Positions 1 through 10,249 of a DNA stretch of 64,000 nt are shown in pieces. Location: positions 1,178,001 through 1,242,000 of the forward strand of contig NZ_CP038018.1 of assembly GCF_008805035.1 (NCBI RefSeq), read 5' to 3'. Source of the DNA: Eikenella exigua (GTDB lineage: Bacteria > Pseudomonadota > Gammaproteobacteria > Burkholderiales > Neisseriaceae). Position numbers and translations under genes: made by a program. How positions within the stretch are numbered: the stretch's first letter is position 1; every line of letters starts with the position of its first letter. The notes beneath the pieces are model-generated. The model saw nothing but the letters and a program-made list of their open reading frames with translations. It made no database searches and was not told where the DNA came from.

Positions 1-1599
1 GCGCATGACGAACGCGATTTCGCCTTTGCCAAACAGTATCATCTGCCGATTAAGCAGGTGATTAGCGTGGACAGCCAGCCGTTTGATGCGGCGCAATGGC
101 AGGATTGGTATGCCGATAAGGAAAACGGTGTGCTGGTAAACAGCAACGAATTCAACGGTTTGAATTTTCAGGCTGCCTTCGATGCCATCGCCGCCAAGTT
201 ACAGGCTGCTTCTGCGGGCGAACCGAAAACGCAATACCGCCTGCGCGACTGGGGTATTTCGCGCCAACGCTATTGGGGCTGCCCCGTACCAATTATTCAT
301 TGCGACCAATGCGGCGACGTGCCCGTGCCGGAAAAAGATTTGCCCGTGGTGCTGCCTGAAAACGTGGTGCCGGACGGCGCAGGTTCGCCGCTGGCCAAAA
401 TGCCCGAATTTTACGAAACCACCTGTCCGAAATGCGGCGGCGCGGCCAAGCGTGAAACCGACACCATGGACACGTTTGTGGAATCAAGCTGGTACCAGTT
501 CCGCTATATGTCGCCGCGCGACGACGCGCATATGGTCGCACCCGAAGCCGCCGCGTATTGGGGGCAGGCCGACCAGTATATCGGCGGCATAGAACACGCC
601 ATCCTGCACCTGCTGTATGCCCGTTTCTTCACCAAACTGATGAACGACGAAGGCATCGTGTCCGTGCGCGAGCCGTTCAAACAACTGCTCACGCAGGGCA
701 TGGTGCTGGCGGCGACGTATTACCGCGTAAGTGAGGACGGGAAAAAAACGTGGTTCAACCCCACTGAAGTTCGCGTACAGACAGACGACAAAGGCCGCCC
801 TGTGTCCGCCGTGCTGGAAGCGGACGGGCAACCCGTGGTGATTGGCGGCGTGGAAAAAATGTCCAAATCCAAAAACAACGGCGTGGACCCGCAAGAACTC
901 ATCGAAGCCTATGGTGCGGACACCGCCCGCCTGTTTATGATGTTCGCCAGCCCGCCCGAGCAGTCGCTGGAATGGTCGGATGCAGGCGTGGAAGGCGCAC
1001 ACCGCTTCCTGCGCCGCCTGTGGCGCACCGTGTATGAGTTCAAACAGGGCGGCACGGCCGCAGTGTTTGCAGGTAGCCACAACTCACTTTCAGGTAGCCT
1101 GAAAGAGTTGCGCTTCAAGCTGCACAGCACCATCGCCAAAGTAACGGACGACTACGACCGCCGCCAGCAGTTCAACACCGCCATCGCCGCCGTGATGGAG
1201 CTGCTGAACCAGTATGATGCCACCGCCAAAAACGGCGCATTCGCCGAAGCACACGGCCGCGAAGTAGCGCAGGAAACTCTCGAAACCGTACTGCTTTTGC
1301 TGTGGCCCATCGTGCCGCATATTTGCGAAAACCTGTGGGAGCAGCTGCGCGAGGGCGGTAATGTGTGGCAGCAGCCCTGGCCAAAAGCCGATCCCGCCGC
1401 GCTGGTGCAAACCGAGATGGAGATGATGGTGCAGGTAAACGGCAAACTGCGCGATAAAATCACCGTTCCTGCCGAGGCCGACAAAGCCACCATCGAAGCC
1501 GCCGCCCTCGCCACCGCCGGCGCGCAGAAGTTCATGGAAGGCAAAGAACCGAAGAAAATCATCGTGGTGCCGAAACGGCTGGTGAATATCGTGGTGTAA
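1..1599 (+). CDS. leuS: Leucyl-tRNA synthetase, C-terminal part (5' end outside window)
   Basis: Charges tRNA-Leu with leucine in the cytoplasm. The frame is open from base 1 (Ala-His-Asp-Glu-Arg-Asp-Phe..., the end of the CP1 editing domain), so the gene starts upstream of the window and an internal ATG is not its start. Next come two CxxC pairs (CDQCGDVPVP and CPKCGG), a zinc knob, then the catalytic signature KMSKS at 856-870, the helical anticodon-binding domain and the usual C-terminal domain ending in VPKRLVNIVV. A uptake-sequence palindrome (about 1085-1104) lies inside the anticodon-binding domain. Identification is secure; only the N-terminal third is missing. Confidence 0.97.
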   Translation, partial: AHDERDFAFAKQYHLPIKQVISVDSQPFDAAQWQDWYADKENGVLVNSNEFNGLNFQAAFDAIAAKLQAASAGEPKTQYRLRDWGISRQRYWGCPVPIIHCDQCGDVPVPEKDLPVVLPENVVPDGAGSPLAKMPEFYETTCPKCGGAAKRETDTMDTFVESSWYQFRYMSPRDDAHMVAPEAAAYWGQADQYIGGIEHAILHLLYARFFTKLMNDEGIVSVREPFKQLLTQGMVLAATYYRVSEDGKKTWFNPTEVRVQTDDKGRPVSAVLEADGQPVVIGGVEKMSKSKNNGVDPQELIEAYGADTARLFMMFASPPEQSLEWSDAGVEGAHRFLRRLWRTVYEFKQGGTAAVFAGSHNSLSGSLKELRFKLHSTIAKVTDDYDRRQQFNTAIAAVMELLNQYDATAKNGAFAEAHGREVAQETLETVLLLLWPIVPHICENLWEQLREGGNVWQQPWPKADPAALVQTEMEMMVQVNGKLRDKITVPAEADKATIEAAALATAGAQKFMEGKEPKKIIVVPKRLVNIVV

Positions 1600-1617
1600 G
1601 GCCGTTTGGTTGAATAA

Positions 1618-1656
1618 AGGCTACCTGAAAACCGATTTGGCTTTTTCAGGTAGCCT
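1618..1656. terminator. Inverted eikDUS pair after leuS
   Basis: AGGCTACCTGAAA and its reverse complement form a 13-bp stem with a 13-base loop, 18 bases after the leuS stop, followed by GTTTTT. Paired uptake sequences are known to act as intrinsic terminators in Neisseriaceae. A second pair follows at 1706-1731. Confidence 0.75.
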
Positions 1657-1705
1657 GTTTTTCAACAAGAAAAAACTTGGTAATCATCTCCCCGCCGCAA
1701 TACGA

Positions 1706-1731
1706 AGGCTACCTGAAATTTCAGGTAGCCT
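1706..1731. terminator. Perfect 26-bp eikDUS palindrome
   Basis: Two head-to-head uptake sequences with no spacer form a perfect palindrome followed by TTTTG. It lies between leuS and the gpmI promoter, so it may back up the leuS terminator and serve as an uptake site. Confidence 0.6.
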
Positions 1732-1790
1732 TTTGTGCCTCCCCCTTTGCCCAACCCTCTTCCCAAACAACACCCTGCCCTCCCCCCGCA

Positions 1791-1819
1791 TTCAATTCTC
1801 ACCCAATCCGCTATATAAT
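1791..1819 (+). promoter_or_regulatory. Candidate sigma-70 promoter of gpmI
   Basis: A perfect TATAAT (1814-1819) has TTCAAT 17 bases upstream (1791-1796), a weak -35 at ideal spacing. Transcription would begin near 1826, about 28 bases before the gpmI ATG. The promoter is inferred from sequence only; it also argues against the longer reading frame that starts at 1677. Confidence 0.55.
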
Positions 1820-1853
1820 GCCGTCATCCCAATTTCCATCTGAAACGCACACC

Positions 1854-3374
<1,521 letters not shown>

Positions 3375-3386
3375 CCGCCCAGCAGC

Positions 3387-3413
3387 AGGCTACCTGAAAG
3401 CTTCAGGTAGCCT
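3387..3413. terminator. eikDUS inverted pair between gpmI and mntP
   Basis: Two opposed uptake sequences separated by one base form a 13-bp hairpin 12 bases after the gpmI stop. The mntP ATG follows 9 bases later, so the hairpin also lies in the mntP leader; no run of T follows, so termination may be partial. Confidence 0.5.
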
Positions 3414-3422
3414 CCACCCGCC

Positions 3423-4025
3423 ATGAGCTTCCTCACCATCCTCGCCCTCGCCTTCGGCATGTCTATGGACGCCTTCGCCGCCGCCATCGCCCAAGGCGCC
3501 GCCATCGGCACGCCCACCCGCCGGGGTACACTGCGTACCGCAGCCGTGTTTGGCAGTGTGGAAGCCCTCACCCCGCTCATCGGCTGGGCAATCGGCTCAG
3601 TGGCACAACGCTACATCGCCGATTGGGATCACTGGATCGCCTTCCTCCTGCTGCTCCTACTCGGCCTGCGTATGATTTATGGCGCGCTACAGCCGGAACA
3701 GCACGCCGGGGAACAATCTGAAAAGGCACAGCCCGAAAGCGGCCAATCCGGCCGCCGCCCGCCCTCGCCGCTCATGCTCGTTGCCATTGCCTTCGCCACC
3801 AGCATCGACTCCATGATCGTCGGCGTCGGCCTAGCCTTCCTCGAAGTCAACATCCTGCTCACCGCTCTCGCCATCGGCCTGGCCACCACCATCATGGCCG
3901 CCATCGGCCTGCGTTTGGGCAGCCTCCTGGGCAGTGCCATCGGCAAACGCGCCGAAATCCTCGGCGGCCTTGTACTCATCGGGATCGGCACCCTCATCCT
4001 CGCCGAACACCTCCATTTTCCCTAA
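3423..4025 (+). CDS. mntP: MntP-type manganese efflux pump
   Basis: Inner-membrane protein of 200 residues, the usual size of MntP (YebN), which exports Mn2+ to avoid toxicity. Hydrophobic segments repeat in two halves, each with a conserved acidic motif: GMSMDAFAAA near residue 16 and ATSIDSMIVG near residue 124; these Asp residues are the likely metal ligands. A longer than usual hydrophilic loop rich in Glu, Gln and Ser (about 100-115) separates the halves. No Mn riboswitch is visible in the short leader. Family assignment is good; the metal is taken from the family. Confidence 0.88.
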   Translation: MSFLTILALAFGMSMDAFAAAIAQGAAIGTPTRRGTLRTAAVFGSVEALTPLIGWAIGSVAQRYIADWDHWIAFLLLLLLGLRMIYGALQPEQHAGEQSEKAQPESGQSGRRPPSPLMLVAIAFATSIDSMIVGVGLAFLEVNILLTALAIGLATTIMAAIGLRLGSLLGSAIGKRAEILGGLVLIGIGTLILAEHLHFP

Positions 4026-4065
4026 ACCCTTTTCAGGTAGCCTCTCCTTTTTTTCAGGTAGCCTC

Positions 4066-5394
4066 ATGAAGCACAGCAAAATCCTTATCCTCCTTGCCCT
4101 CCTCTGCAGCGCCCTGCCCGCCGCCGCCGCGCCCAAAGACGACCTGCGCCAAGTACAGCGCGCCATCGGCGAGAGCAACCGCAAACTCCAACAGCAGCAA
4201 AGCGAACAACGCCAGCTGCAAAGCAACATCCGCCAAACCCAAAGCGAACTCGACACCGTGCGCCGCGAGCTCGACCGCCTCACCCGCAGCCGCCAAACCG
4301 TCTGGCGCGAGCTGCAAGCCATGCAGGCCAAGCTCGACAGCCTGCAAACCCTCATCCAAAACACCCAAGCCCAAGCCGCCCGCCTGCTCAACAGCCGCTA
4401 CCGCAATCAGCAGCCCAACGCCGTAACCCTGTTCCTGCAAAACGCCGACCCCCAACAAAAAGGCCGCCATCTCGAATACCTACGCCACCTCAACCAAGCC
4501 AACGCCCAAGCCCTCACCCAGCTGCAACACAACCGCCAAGAACTCAAACAGCAGCAAGACAGCATCAACGAGCAGTTGAAGCGGCTCGACGCCCTCAAAC
4601 GCCAGCAGCAAACCACCGCCGCCCGCCTCGGCCGCCAGCAGCAACAGCAGCAACGCCAACAGCAAAACCTCGAGCAAGACATCAGCCGCGAAACCGCCAA
4701 GCTGCACACCCTGCGCCAAAACGAAAGCCGTCTCAACGGCCTCATCGCCAGCCTCAGCCGCCGCTCCGCCCAACGGCAGGAAGCCGAACGCCAGCGCCGA
4801 GCCCAAGCCCTGCGCCAACGCCGCCAGCAGCAAGCCCAACAAGCCCAAAACGGCAACAAACCCACCCCTCGTCCGCAAAGGCTACCTGAAAGCGAACGCA
4901 ACGAAGCCCGTCAACACGACACTCCAACACCAGAGAACACCAACCGCAACACCCTCACCGCCGAAGACCTCGCCCTCGAAGCCCCCGAAGCCCAAGAGCC
5001 GCAAAGCCATGGCTTCAGCCGCATGCAAGGCCGCCTGCAACGCCCCGCTAGCGGCAGCATCAGCGGCCGCTTCGGCCAAGCCCGCCCCGGCGGCGGCACC
5101 TGGAAAGGCCTCTTCATCAGCACCCCGCCCACCGCCGTGCGCAGCATCGCCGAAGGTGAAGTCGCCTACGCCGCCCCACTGCAAGGCTACGGCAACACCG
5201 TTATCATCGACCACGGCAGCGGCTACCTCAGCATCTACACCGGCCTCTCCCAAATCAGCGCCGGCGCAGGCAGCCGCGTATCCGCCCGCCAAACCATCGG
5301 CCGCAGCGGCAGCCTCCCCGACGGCGAAAACGGCCTTTACTTCGAAATCCGCTACCGCAACCAGGCCATGAATCCCACTTCATGGGTGAATTAA
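4066..5394 (+). CDS. EnvC-like murein hydrolase activator (degenerate LytM/M23 protein)
   Basis: 442-residue exported protein. Signal peptide of about 20 residues (ends ALPAAAA), then a long Gln/Arg-rich coiled coil to about residue 270, a low-complexity linker holding a DUS-encoded Arg-Leu-Pro-Glu, and a C-terminal LytM/M23 domain from about 325. The zinc ligands of active M23 enzymes are missing: the HxH site reads GLYFEIRY and the usual Asp position lies in KGLFIST. That pattern fits EnvC-type activators, which switch on AmiA/B/C amidases at the division site. The ATG at 4066 directly follows a DUS; the longer frame from 3934 would overlap mntP. Gene name not assigned because the family has several paralogues. 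Confidence 0.85.
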   Translation: MKHSKILILLALLCSALPAAAAPKDDLRQVQRAIGESNRKLQQQQSEQRQLQSNIRQTQSELDTVRRELDRLTRSRQTVWRELQAMQAKLDSLQTLIQNTQAQAARLLNSRYRNQQPNAVTLFLQNADPQQKGRHLEYLRHLNQANAQALTQLQHNRQELKQQQDSINEQLKRLDALKRQQQTTAARLGRQQQQQQRQQQNLEQDISRETAKLHTLRQNESRLNGLIASLSRRSAQRQEAERQRRAQALRQRRQQQAQQAQNGNKPTPRPQRLPESERNEARQHDTPTPENTNRNTLTAEDLALEAPEAQEPQSHGFSRMQGRLQRPASGSISGRFGQARPGGGTWKGLFISTPPTAVRSIAEGEVAYAAPLQGYGNTVIIDHGSGYLSIYTGLSQISAGAGSRVSARQTIGRSGSLPDGENGLYFEIRYRNQAMNPTSWVN

Positions 5395-5644
5395 TCAAAC
5401 CAAACAGTCGACCTTTAGCTTTGCAGAAACCTCGCTGCGCTACATTTTCAGGCAGCCTCCACTCACACAGAACCTGCTAAAATCCCCCATTTAGCATTTA
5501 TTTACCCCCACCCCCTTGCTGGAACAGGAAAATTTGCCTAAAGTTCAATCTGGCTGAGCAGCAGGCTACCTGAAAACCAAATAGCCCCGCAACTGCAAAC
5601 CATCCCGGCCACCTAATCAGCAAACTGAAAGACAAAAACCCATT

Positions 5645-7090
5645 ATGTCCAACAACACCTTCAAAAAAATTGCCCTCTACACCCTGGGCACCTTCACCGG
5701 CATCGCCGTGAGCCTGAGCATGCAGAGCTTTGCCGAAACCCGCAGCCAGCAGCCCCTGCCTGTGGATTCCCTGCGCACCATGGCCGAAGTGTACAGCCAG
5801 GTGAAAGCCAACTACTATCAAGACAAAACCGACGACGAAATCCTCGAAGGCGCGCTCAAAGGCATGGTTGCCCACCTCGATCCGCACTCCGAATACATGA
5901 ACACCAAAGACTATGCCGACCTGCAGGAAAATACTAAAGGTGAATTCGGCGGCTTAGGCATGGAGGTCAGTTCTGAAAATAACTTCATCAAAATCGTTGC
6001 CCCGATTGAAGATACGCCGGCCGAACGTGCCGGTATCCAAAGTGGCGACTACATCATCAAAATCGATGATGCCTCCACCCGCAACATGAGTGTAAACGAT
6101 GCCGTGAAGCGCATGCGCGGCGAGCCCGGCACCAAAATCACCCTTACCCTCACCCGAAAAGACGCGCCCCAGCCCATCGTGGTTACCCTTACCCGCGCCA
6201 TCATCAAAGTGCGCAGCGTACGCCACGACCTCATCGAGCCCAGCTACGGCTACCTACGTATCAGTCAGTTCCAAGAACGTACCGTGCCTGCTATGGTTGA
6301 GGCTCTGCAAACTATGCGCCGCACCAACGGCGGCCCTCTCAAAGGCCTCATCATCGACCTGCGTGACGACCCTGGCGGCCTGCTCAATGGCGCAGTGGGC
6401 GTATCTGCCGCCTTCCTGCAAAATGGCCAGCTCGTGGTGAGTACCAAAGGCCGCAACGGCAAAGAAAACATGAATCTCAAAGCCCAACCCGCCGACTACC
6501 AAATCGGCAGCAGCAAAGACCCTCTTGCTGGCCTGCCTGCCGAATTTAAAACCATCCCCATCACCGTGTTGATTAACTCCGGCTCCGCCTCCGCCTCCGA
6601 GATCGTGGCCGGCGCCCTGCAAGACCACAAACGCGCCGTGATTGTGGGCACCCAAAGCTTCGGCAAAGGCTCCGTACAATCCGTGATGCCCCTTTCCAAT
6701 GGCGGCGCGCTGAAGATCACCACCCAGCTCTACTACACCCCCAGCGGCCGCTCCATACAAGCCCAAGGTATCATGCCCGACGTGGAAGTGGCTGATAAAA
6801 CCCGCCGTTATGAAAGCCGCGAAGCCGACCTCTCCGGCCACCTGAGCAACCCCAACGGCGGCCACGAAGTGCGCGGCCGTGCACTGAACAACCACAGCGC
6901 TGAAAACAAAGCCGCCTCTGAGCCCGCTGCCAAAGACGAGGCCGACAACAACCCCGCCACCCGCTACAAACCCGATCCGGCCAAAGACGACCAATTGCGC
7001 CGCGCTTTGGAACTGGTGAAAGCTCCACAACAATGGCGCGCCTCCCTGGGCCAGGCCGCCACCCGCCCGGCCAAACCGATTGAGCACTAA
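5645..7090 (+). CDS. ctpA: C-terminal processing peptidase, S41 family (CtpA)
   Basis: Periplasmic or membrane-anchored serine protease of 481 residues with an N-terminal hydrophobic segment (about 8-30). A PDZ domain follows (about 100-185, FGGLGMEV...IKIDD), then the S41 catalytic domain: RDDPGGLLNGAV, the nucleophile in NSGSASASE (about Ser316) and the general base in QSFGKGSVQ (Lys341), a Ser-Lys dyad. The tail beyond residue 400 is hydrophilic and variable. Such enzymes trim or degrade exported proteins and regulate murein hydrolases, which suits its position after the envC-like gene, although 250 bases with single DUS copies separate them. Confidence 0.93.
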   Translation: MSNNTFKKIALYTLGTFTGIAVSLSMQSFAETRSQQPLPVDSLRTMAEVYSQVKANYYQDKTDDEILEGALKGMVAHLDPHSEYMNTKDYADLQENTKGEFGGLGMEVSSENNFIKIVAPIEDTPAERAGIQSGDYIIKIDDASTRNMSVNDAVKRMRGEPGTKITLTLTRKDAPQPIVVTLTRAIIKVRSVRHDLIEPSYGYLRISQFQERTVPAMVEALQTMRRTNGGPLKGLIIDLRDDPGGLLNGAVGVSAAFLQNGQLVVSTKGRNGKENMNLKAQPADYQIGSSKDPLAGLPAEFKTIPITVLINSGSASASEIVAGALQDHKRAVIVGTQSFGKGSVQSVMPLSNGGALKITTQLYYTPSGRSIQAQGIMPDVEVADKTRRYESREADLSGHLSNPNGGHEVRGRALNNHSAENKAASEPAAKDEADNNPATRYKPDPAKDDQLRRALELVKAPQQWRASLGQAATRPAKPIEH

Positions 7091-7500
7091 GCGGATTAAG
7101 CAAGCAAAAAGGCTACCTGAAATATTTTCAGGTAGCCTTTTATATTGCGCTTGCACCACAGTGTTCGGAAATAGCCAAGGCACTTCTCTTCATGAGGCAT
7201 TAGCTCATCCTACTACTGCCATATTGTCTGCAGCTCGCCGTCTTGTGAAAAATGTGTTCCGGCTAGAGATTGAAACACGAGAGACCGATTGAAACTTTGT
7301 TGGTACTTACTCTTTCAGGTAGCCTTTGCTGTGGCATAGAGGCTACCTGAAAATAATCCGATATCGGTGCGGCAATGCCGCCCGGCTGCGAACCGGCCTG
7401 CGGGACTGCCGTTTTAGCTTCGCAAAAACTCAGTTTGGGCTGCGCCCAAACATCGTTTTAACTGCGTTGAAGCTGCGCTTTCAGGTAGCCTGCTGCTGCG
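7091..7500. other. Intergenic region with DUS pairs and DUS-linked repeat
   Basis: No credible gene. A DUS hairpin at 7110-7138 terminates ctpA. Two more DUS copies face away from each other at about 7313-7353, and a DUS at about 7480-7493 is preceded by the recurrent motif of the type TTTAGCTTCGCAAAAACT (about 7412-7432) that accompanies DUS at several other places in the window. Short open frames here lack codon bias and contain DUS-derived peptides. Confidence 0.6.
7110..7138. terminator. eikDUS hairpin after ctpA
   Basis: Inverted uptake sequences with a 3-base loop and a trailing TTTTAT, 20 bases after the ctpA stop. Strong stem and U-tract fit a rho-independent terminator. Confidence 0.75.
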
Positions 7501-8847
7501 CTATTTCTGCCAATATGCCTTCACGTTCACAAATTCATACAAGCCAAATTCGGAAAGTTCGCGCCCGAAGCCGGAATCTTTCACACCGCCGAATGGCAGG
7601 CGCAAATCGCTGCTGGTGTGGCGGTTGATGAATACGCTGCCGGCTTCGATTTGCTGGCCGAGCTCCCAGGCTTTGTCGAGGTTGGCGGAGTAGATGCTGG
7701 CACCGAGCCCGAAGGGGTTGTCGTTGGCCAGGCGCACGGCGTCGGCGGCATCGCGGGCGTGGAAAATGCCCACGGCGGGGCCGAACACTTCTTCGCGGTA
7801 CATGCGGCAGGCAGGAGTGATGTTGTCGAGCACGGTGGCCGGGTAGAAGGTGGTATCGGCTTCGTTGGGCAGTTCGCCGCCGAGCAGGAGTTTGGCACCG
7901 TGTTCGAGCGCGTCTTGCACTTGTTCATGCACTTGCAGCTGCAGGTCTTTGCGGTGCAGCGGGGCGAGGGTGGTATCGTGATCGAGCGGACAGCCGGAGG
8001 TAAGGCGGCGGCAGTGTTCGAGGAAGAGTTGGGTGAATTCTGCGGCGATGCCTTTGGTGAGAATGATACGTTTGCCGGCGTTGCAGGATTGGCCGGCATC
8101 GCGGAAGCGGGCATAGCAGGCATCGGCAGCGGCTTGGGCGATGTCGGCATCGTCGAGCACGATGAAGGCGTTGCTGCCGCCGAGCTCCATCACGCATTTT
8201 TTCAGGTGGCTTCCGGCATAACCGGCCAGGCGGCGGCCGACGTTGGCAGAGCCGGTGAAAGCCAGCGCATCGGTTTGGGCAATGGCGTGTTCCACGTCTT
8301 CGTGTGCCAGCCAGGCGGCGCGCCAGGGCAATTCGCTGCCGACAATATCAAACAGGACGGCGGTTACGCGGGCCACGCTGGGCGCTGGTTTCACCAAGCA
8401 GGCATTGCCGGAGCAGAGGGCGGGCACGGCAAAGCGGATAATCTGCCACACGGGGTAGTTCCACGGCATCACGGCCAGCACCACGCCCAAGGGCTCGAAG
8501 CGCACTTGGCTGAGGCTGGCCTGGGTGGCGATGGTTTGGTGTTGCAGAAGCTGGGGGGCGAGCTTCGCATAATAGCGGATGAGGGAGACGGATTTGTCCA
8601 TCTCGGCTTCGCATTCGCGCAGGCAGCGGCCGACTTCTTCGCAAATCATGCGGGCGAGCTTGGTTTTTTCGGCTTCGAGGCGGTCGGCAAAGGCAGCAAG
8701 CATGGCCACCCGCGCCTGCACGCCGGCAGCGGCAAAGCGGCGCTGGGCGGTGCGCATTTCGGCCAGGCTTTGGCTGAAGGCGTCCATGCTGTCGGCGGGG
8801 CGTTCGTATAGCAAGGTGTTGCTGACGACGTTACGGCTATAGAACAT
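7501..8847 (-). CDS. NAD(P)-dependent aldehyde dehydrogenase, succinate-semialdehyde dehydrogenase-like
   Basis: 448-residue cytosolic aldehyde dehydrogenase. Key residues are in place: AVMPWNYPVW cofactor-binding loop (about 125-134), catalytic base Glu221 in MELGGSN, nucleophile Cys255 in AGQSCNAGKR, and the C-terminal EVFGPAVGIF and PFGGVKDSGFGRE motifs. The short N-terminus and the GQSCNAGKR context resemble the NAD-type succinate-semialdehyde dehydrogenase (Sad/YneI) group, but the substrate cannot be fixed from sequence. The ATG at 8847 has an AAAGGAAA ribosome site; the frame continues upstream to 8901 without homology. It stands alone; no GABA transaminase lies nearby. Confidence 0.88.
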   Translation of the reverse strand: MFYSRNVVSNTLLYERPADSMDAFSQSLAEMRTAQRRFAAAGVQARVAMLAAFADRLEAEKTKLARMICEEVGRCLRECEAEMDKSVSLIRYYAKLAPQLLQHQTIATQASLSQVRFEPLGVVLAVMPWNYPVWQIIRFAVPALCSGNACLVKPAPSVARVTAVLFDIVGSELPWRAAWLAHEDVEHAIAQTDALAFTGSANVGRRLAGYAGSHLKKCVMELGGSNAFIVLDDADIAQAAADACYARFRDAGQSCNAGKRIILTKGIAAEFTQLFLEHCRRLTSGCPLDHDTTLAPLHRKDLQLQVHEQVQDALEHGAKLLLGGELPNEADTTFYPATVLDNITPACRMYREEVFGPAVGIFHARDAADAVRLANDNPFGLGASIYSANLDKAWELGQQIEAGSVFINRHTSSDLRLPFGGVKDSGFGRELSEFGLYEFVNVKAYWQK

Positions 8848-9014
8848 GGTGTTTCCTTTCTCTATTTGCTTTGGATTAAATGGTTTTAGCGGGCAGCCCA
8901 TGCAGTAGGCTACCTGAAAGCGCAGCTTTAACGAAGCTAAAACAAGCCCTGCTGGCTTCTGCGAAACTAAAACTTGATGCGATTGTTTTTATTATTTTTA
9001 TAAACTGCCTTGCC

Positions 9015-9395
9015 CTACTCTTTTTCGGCCACGACAAAGGCTACCACCGCGCCGTTATCGTCGCTCAGGCTCAAATGCACCCGCCCGATGCCTTGTTGGC
9101 GCAGCCATTCCTGCAAGGGCGGCTCTACCACAAATTCTGGGCGGCCGAGTTTGTCGTGGGCGATGGAGATGTGGTGCAGAGTTACCGGCGAGCGCAAGCC
9201 GGTGTGCACGGCTTTGGCAAAGGCTTCTTTGGCGGCAAACCGCTTGGCTAGGAAGTTTACCTTGTTGCCGACGGAGCGCCACTCCAAAAGTTCGATGCGG
9301 CTAAGCAGGCGTTCGGCCAATGCCTGGCCGTATTTATCGTATAGCTGCTCGATGCGCTCGATACGCAGGATGTCGGTGCCGATGCCGTAGATCAT
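9015..9395 (-). CDS. acpS: Holo-[acyl-carrier-protein] synthase
   Basis: Transfers 4'-phosphopantetheine from CoA to a Ser of acyl carrier protein. The 126-residue length is normal. The N-terminal MIYGIGTDI holds the metal-binding Asp8, and LAKRFAAKEAFAKA carries the conserved Glu and Lys. The start at 9395 gives the canonical N-terminus; the longer frame from 9545 includes a DUS-coded peptide and no homology. In many proteobacteria acpS follows pdxJ; here it is alone. Confidence 0.95.
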   Translation of the reverse strand: MIYGIGTDILRIERIEQLYDKYGQALAERLLSRIELLEWRSVGNKVNFLAKRFAAKEAFAKAVHTGLRSPVTLHHISIAHDKLGRPEFVVEPPLQEWLRQQGIGRVHLSLSDDNGAVVAFVVAEKE

Positions 9396-9584
9396 TGAGT
9401 ATTCCTGTTGTGCAAGATAGTGGCGCATTGTAGCGCATTTTGGCTGCGGCCTTACAGGTGGGCGGCCTAGGCTTGCTGGGATTGGCATATTTTCAGGTAG
9501 CCTCACAACCGTTCTGCAAATCTTCCGCGCAAAACAAAGCCGCATCTATTTGCAAGATACGGCAGCGTTTATGCAGCAAGCGGC

Positions 9585-9848
9585 TTAAGCCATGGCTTTG
9601 ATTTTGGCAGCCAAACGGCTTTTGTGGCGGGCGGCTTTGTTTTTGTGGAACACGCCTTTGTCGGCGATGCGGTCCATCACTTTGGTGGCTGCCACGAATT
9701 CGGCTTGGGCGGCGGCTTTATCGCCACTTTCCACAACCTTCAAAACTTTCTTCACTGCGGTACGGAAAGCAGTACGCAGGCTGGCATTGTGTGCACGGTT
9801 TTTCTGCGACTGGCGGGCGCGTTTGCGTGCCTGGGCGCTATTGGCCAT
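9585..9848 (-). CDS. rpsT: 30S ribosomal protein S20
   Basis: 87-residue basic protein that binds 16S rRNA in the small subunit. MANSAQARKRARQSQKNR is the canonical start and the whole length is Ala/Lys/Arg rich and helical. An AGGAG ribosome site lies 6 bases upstream of the ATG at 9848. The AT-rich stretch just upstream (about 9865-9900) probably holds the promoter. Confidence 0.98.
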   Translation of the reverse strand: MANSAQARKRARQSQKNRAHNASLRTAFRTAVKKVLKVVESGDKAAAQAEFVAATKVMDRIADKGVFHKNKAARHKSRLAAKIKAMA

Positions 9849-10023
9849 ATGAAAAATCTCCTGATTAAGTAAAATATAATACGTAAGCGCGTTATTTTAC
9901 TGACGATGTTGCCTAAATGCAAGCAGCCACGAGCTGTTTTCGGTAAACGGAGGGCAAGTGGCAAAAGAACGTTTGCCTGATACAACAAATTTGGGGCGGA
10001 CTGCTATATTTTTCAGCTAATCT

Positions 10024-10165
10024 GAGGCCTTTGCAAAACTACAGATTTGAATACAGTTTAAAGTAGTAGCATCACAGAATGTGCAGATAATATTGGAATA
10101 TTTTCAAGCATTCGAGAAGCATACTGCGAAGAAATGTGCCCAAGATGGAGTTTTGCAAAGGTCTC
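10024..10165. mobile_element. 142-bp MITE with IS5-like ends and a 5-bp target duplication
   Basis: The ends are inverted repeats, GAGGCCTTTGCAAAACT on the left and AGTTTTGCAAAGGTCTC on the right (one mismatch in 17, and further matches inside). AATCT stands directly outside both ends (10019-10023 and 10166-10170), as expected for a target-site duplication. The inside is AT-rich and has no reading frame. The termini resemble those I recall for IS5-family elements of Neisseria (IS1106 type), so this is probably a non-autonomous deletion derivative moved by such a transposase. It sits between rpsT and the AI-2E permease gene. Confidence 0.8.
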
Positions 10166-10249
10166 AATCTTAAAACTGCCAAAGCCAAACCAAAAAGGCT
10201 ACCTGAAACTTTCAGATCTCCTTTGCTAATAACGCCGCACCCTGCCTAA

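Noticed and set aside
1677..1853. N-terminal extension of gpmI
   Set aside because: It would contain a DUS palindrome and the -10 box; family members start at the ATG at 1854.
7080..7292. 70-codon frame after ctpA
   Set aside because: Begins in the ctpA end, crosses the DUS hairpin and has no codon bias or family features.
7618..8811. 397-codon plus-strand frame
   Set aside because: Exactly antisense to the aldehyde dehydrogenase gene, which has all catalytic motifs. The plus-strand product is Gly/His/Val rich without family features.
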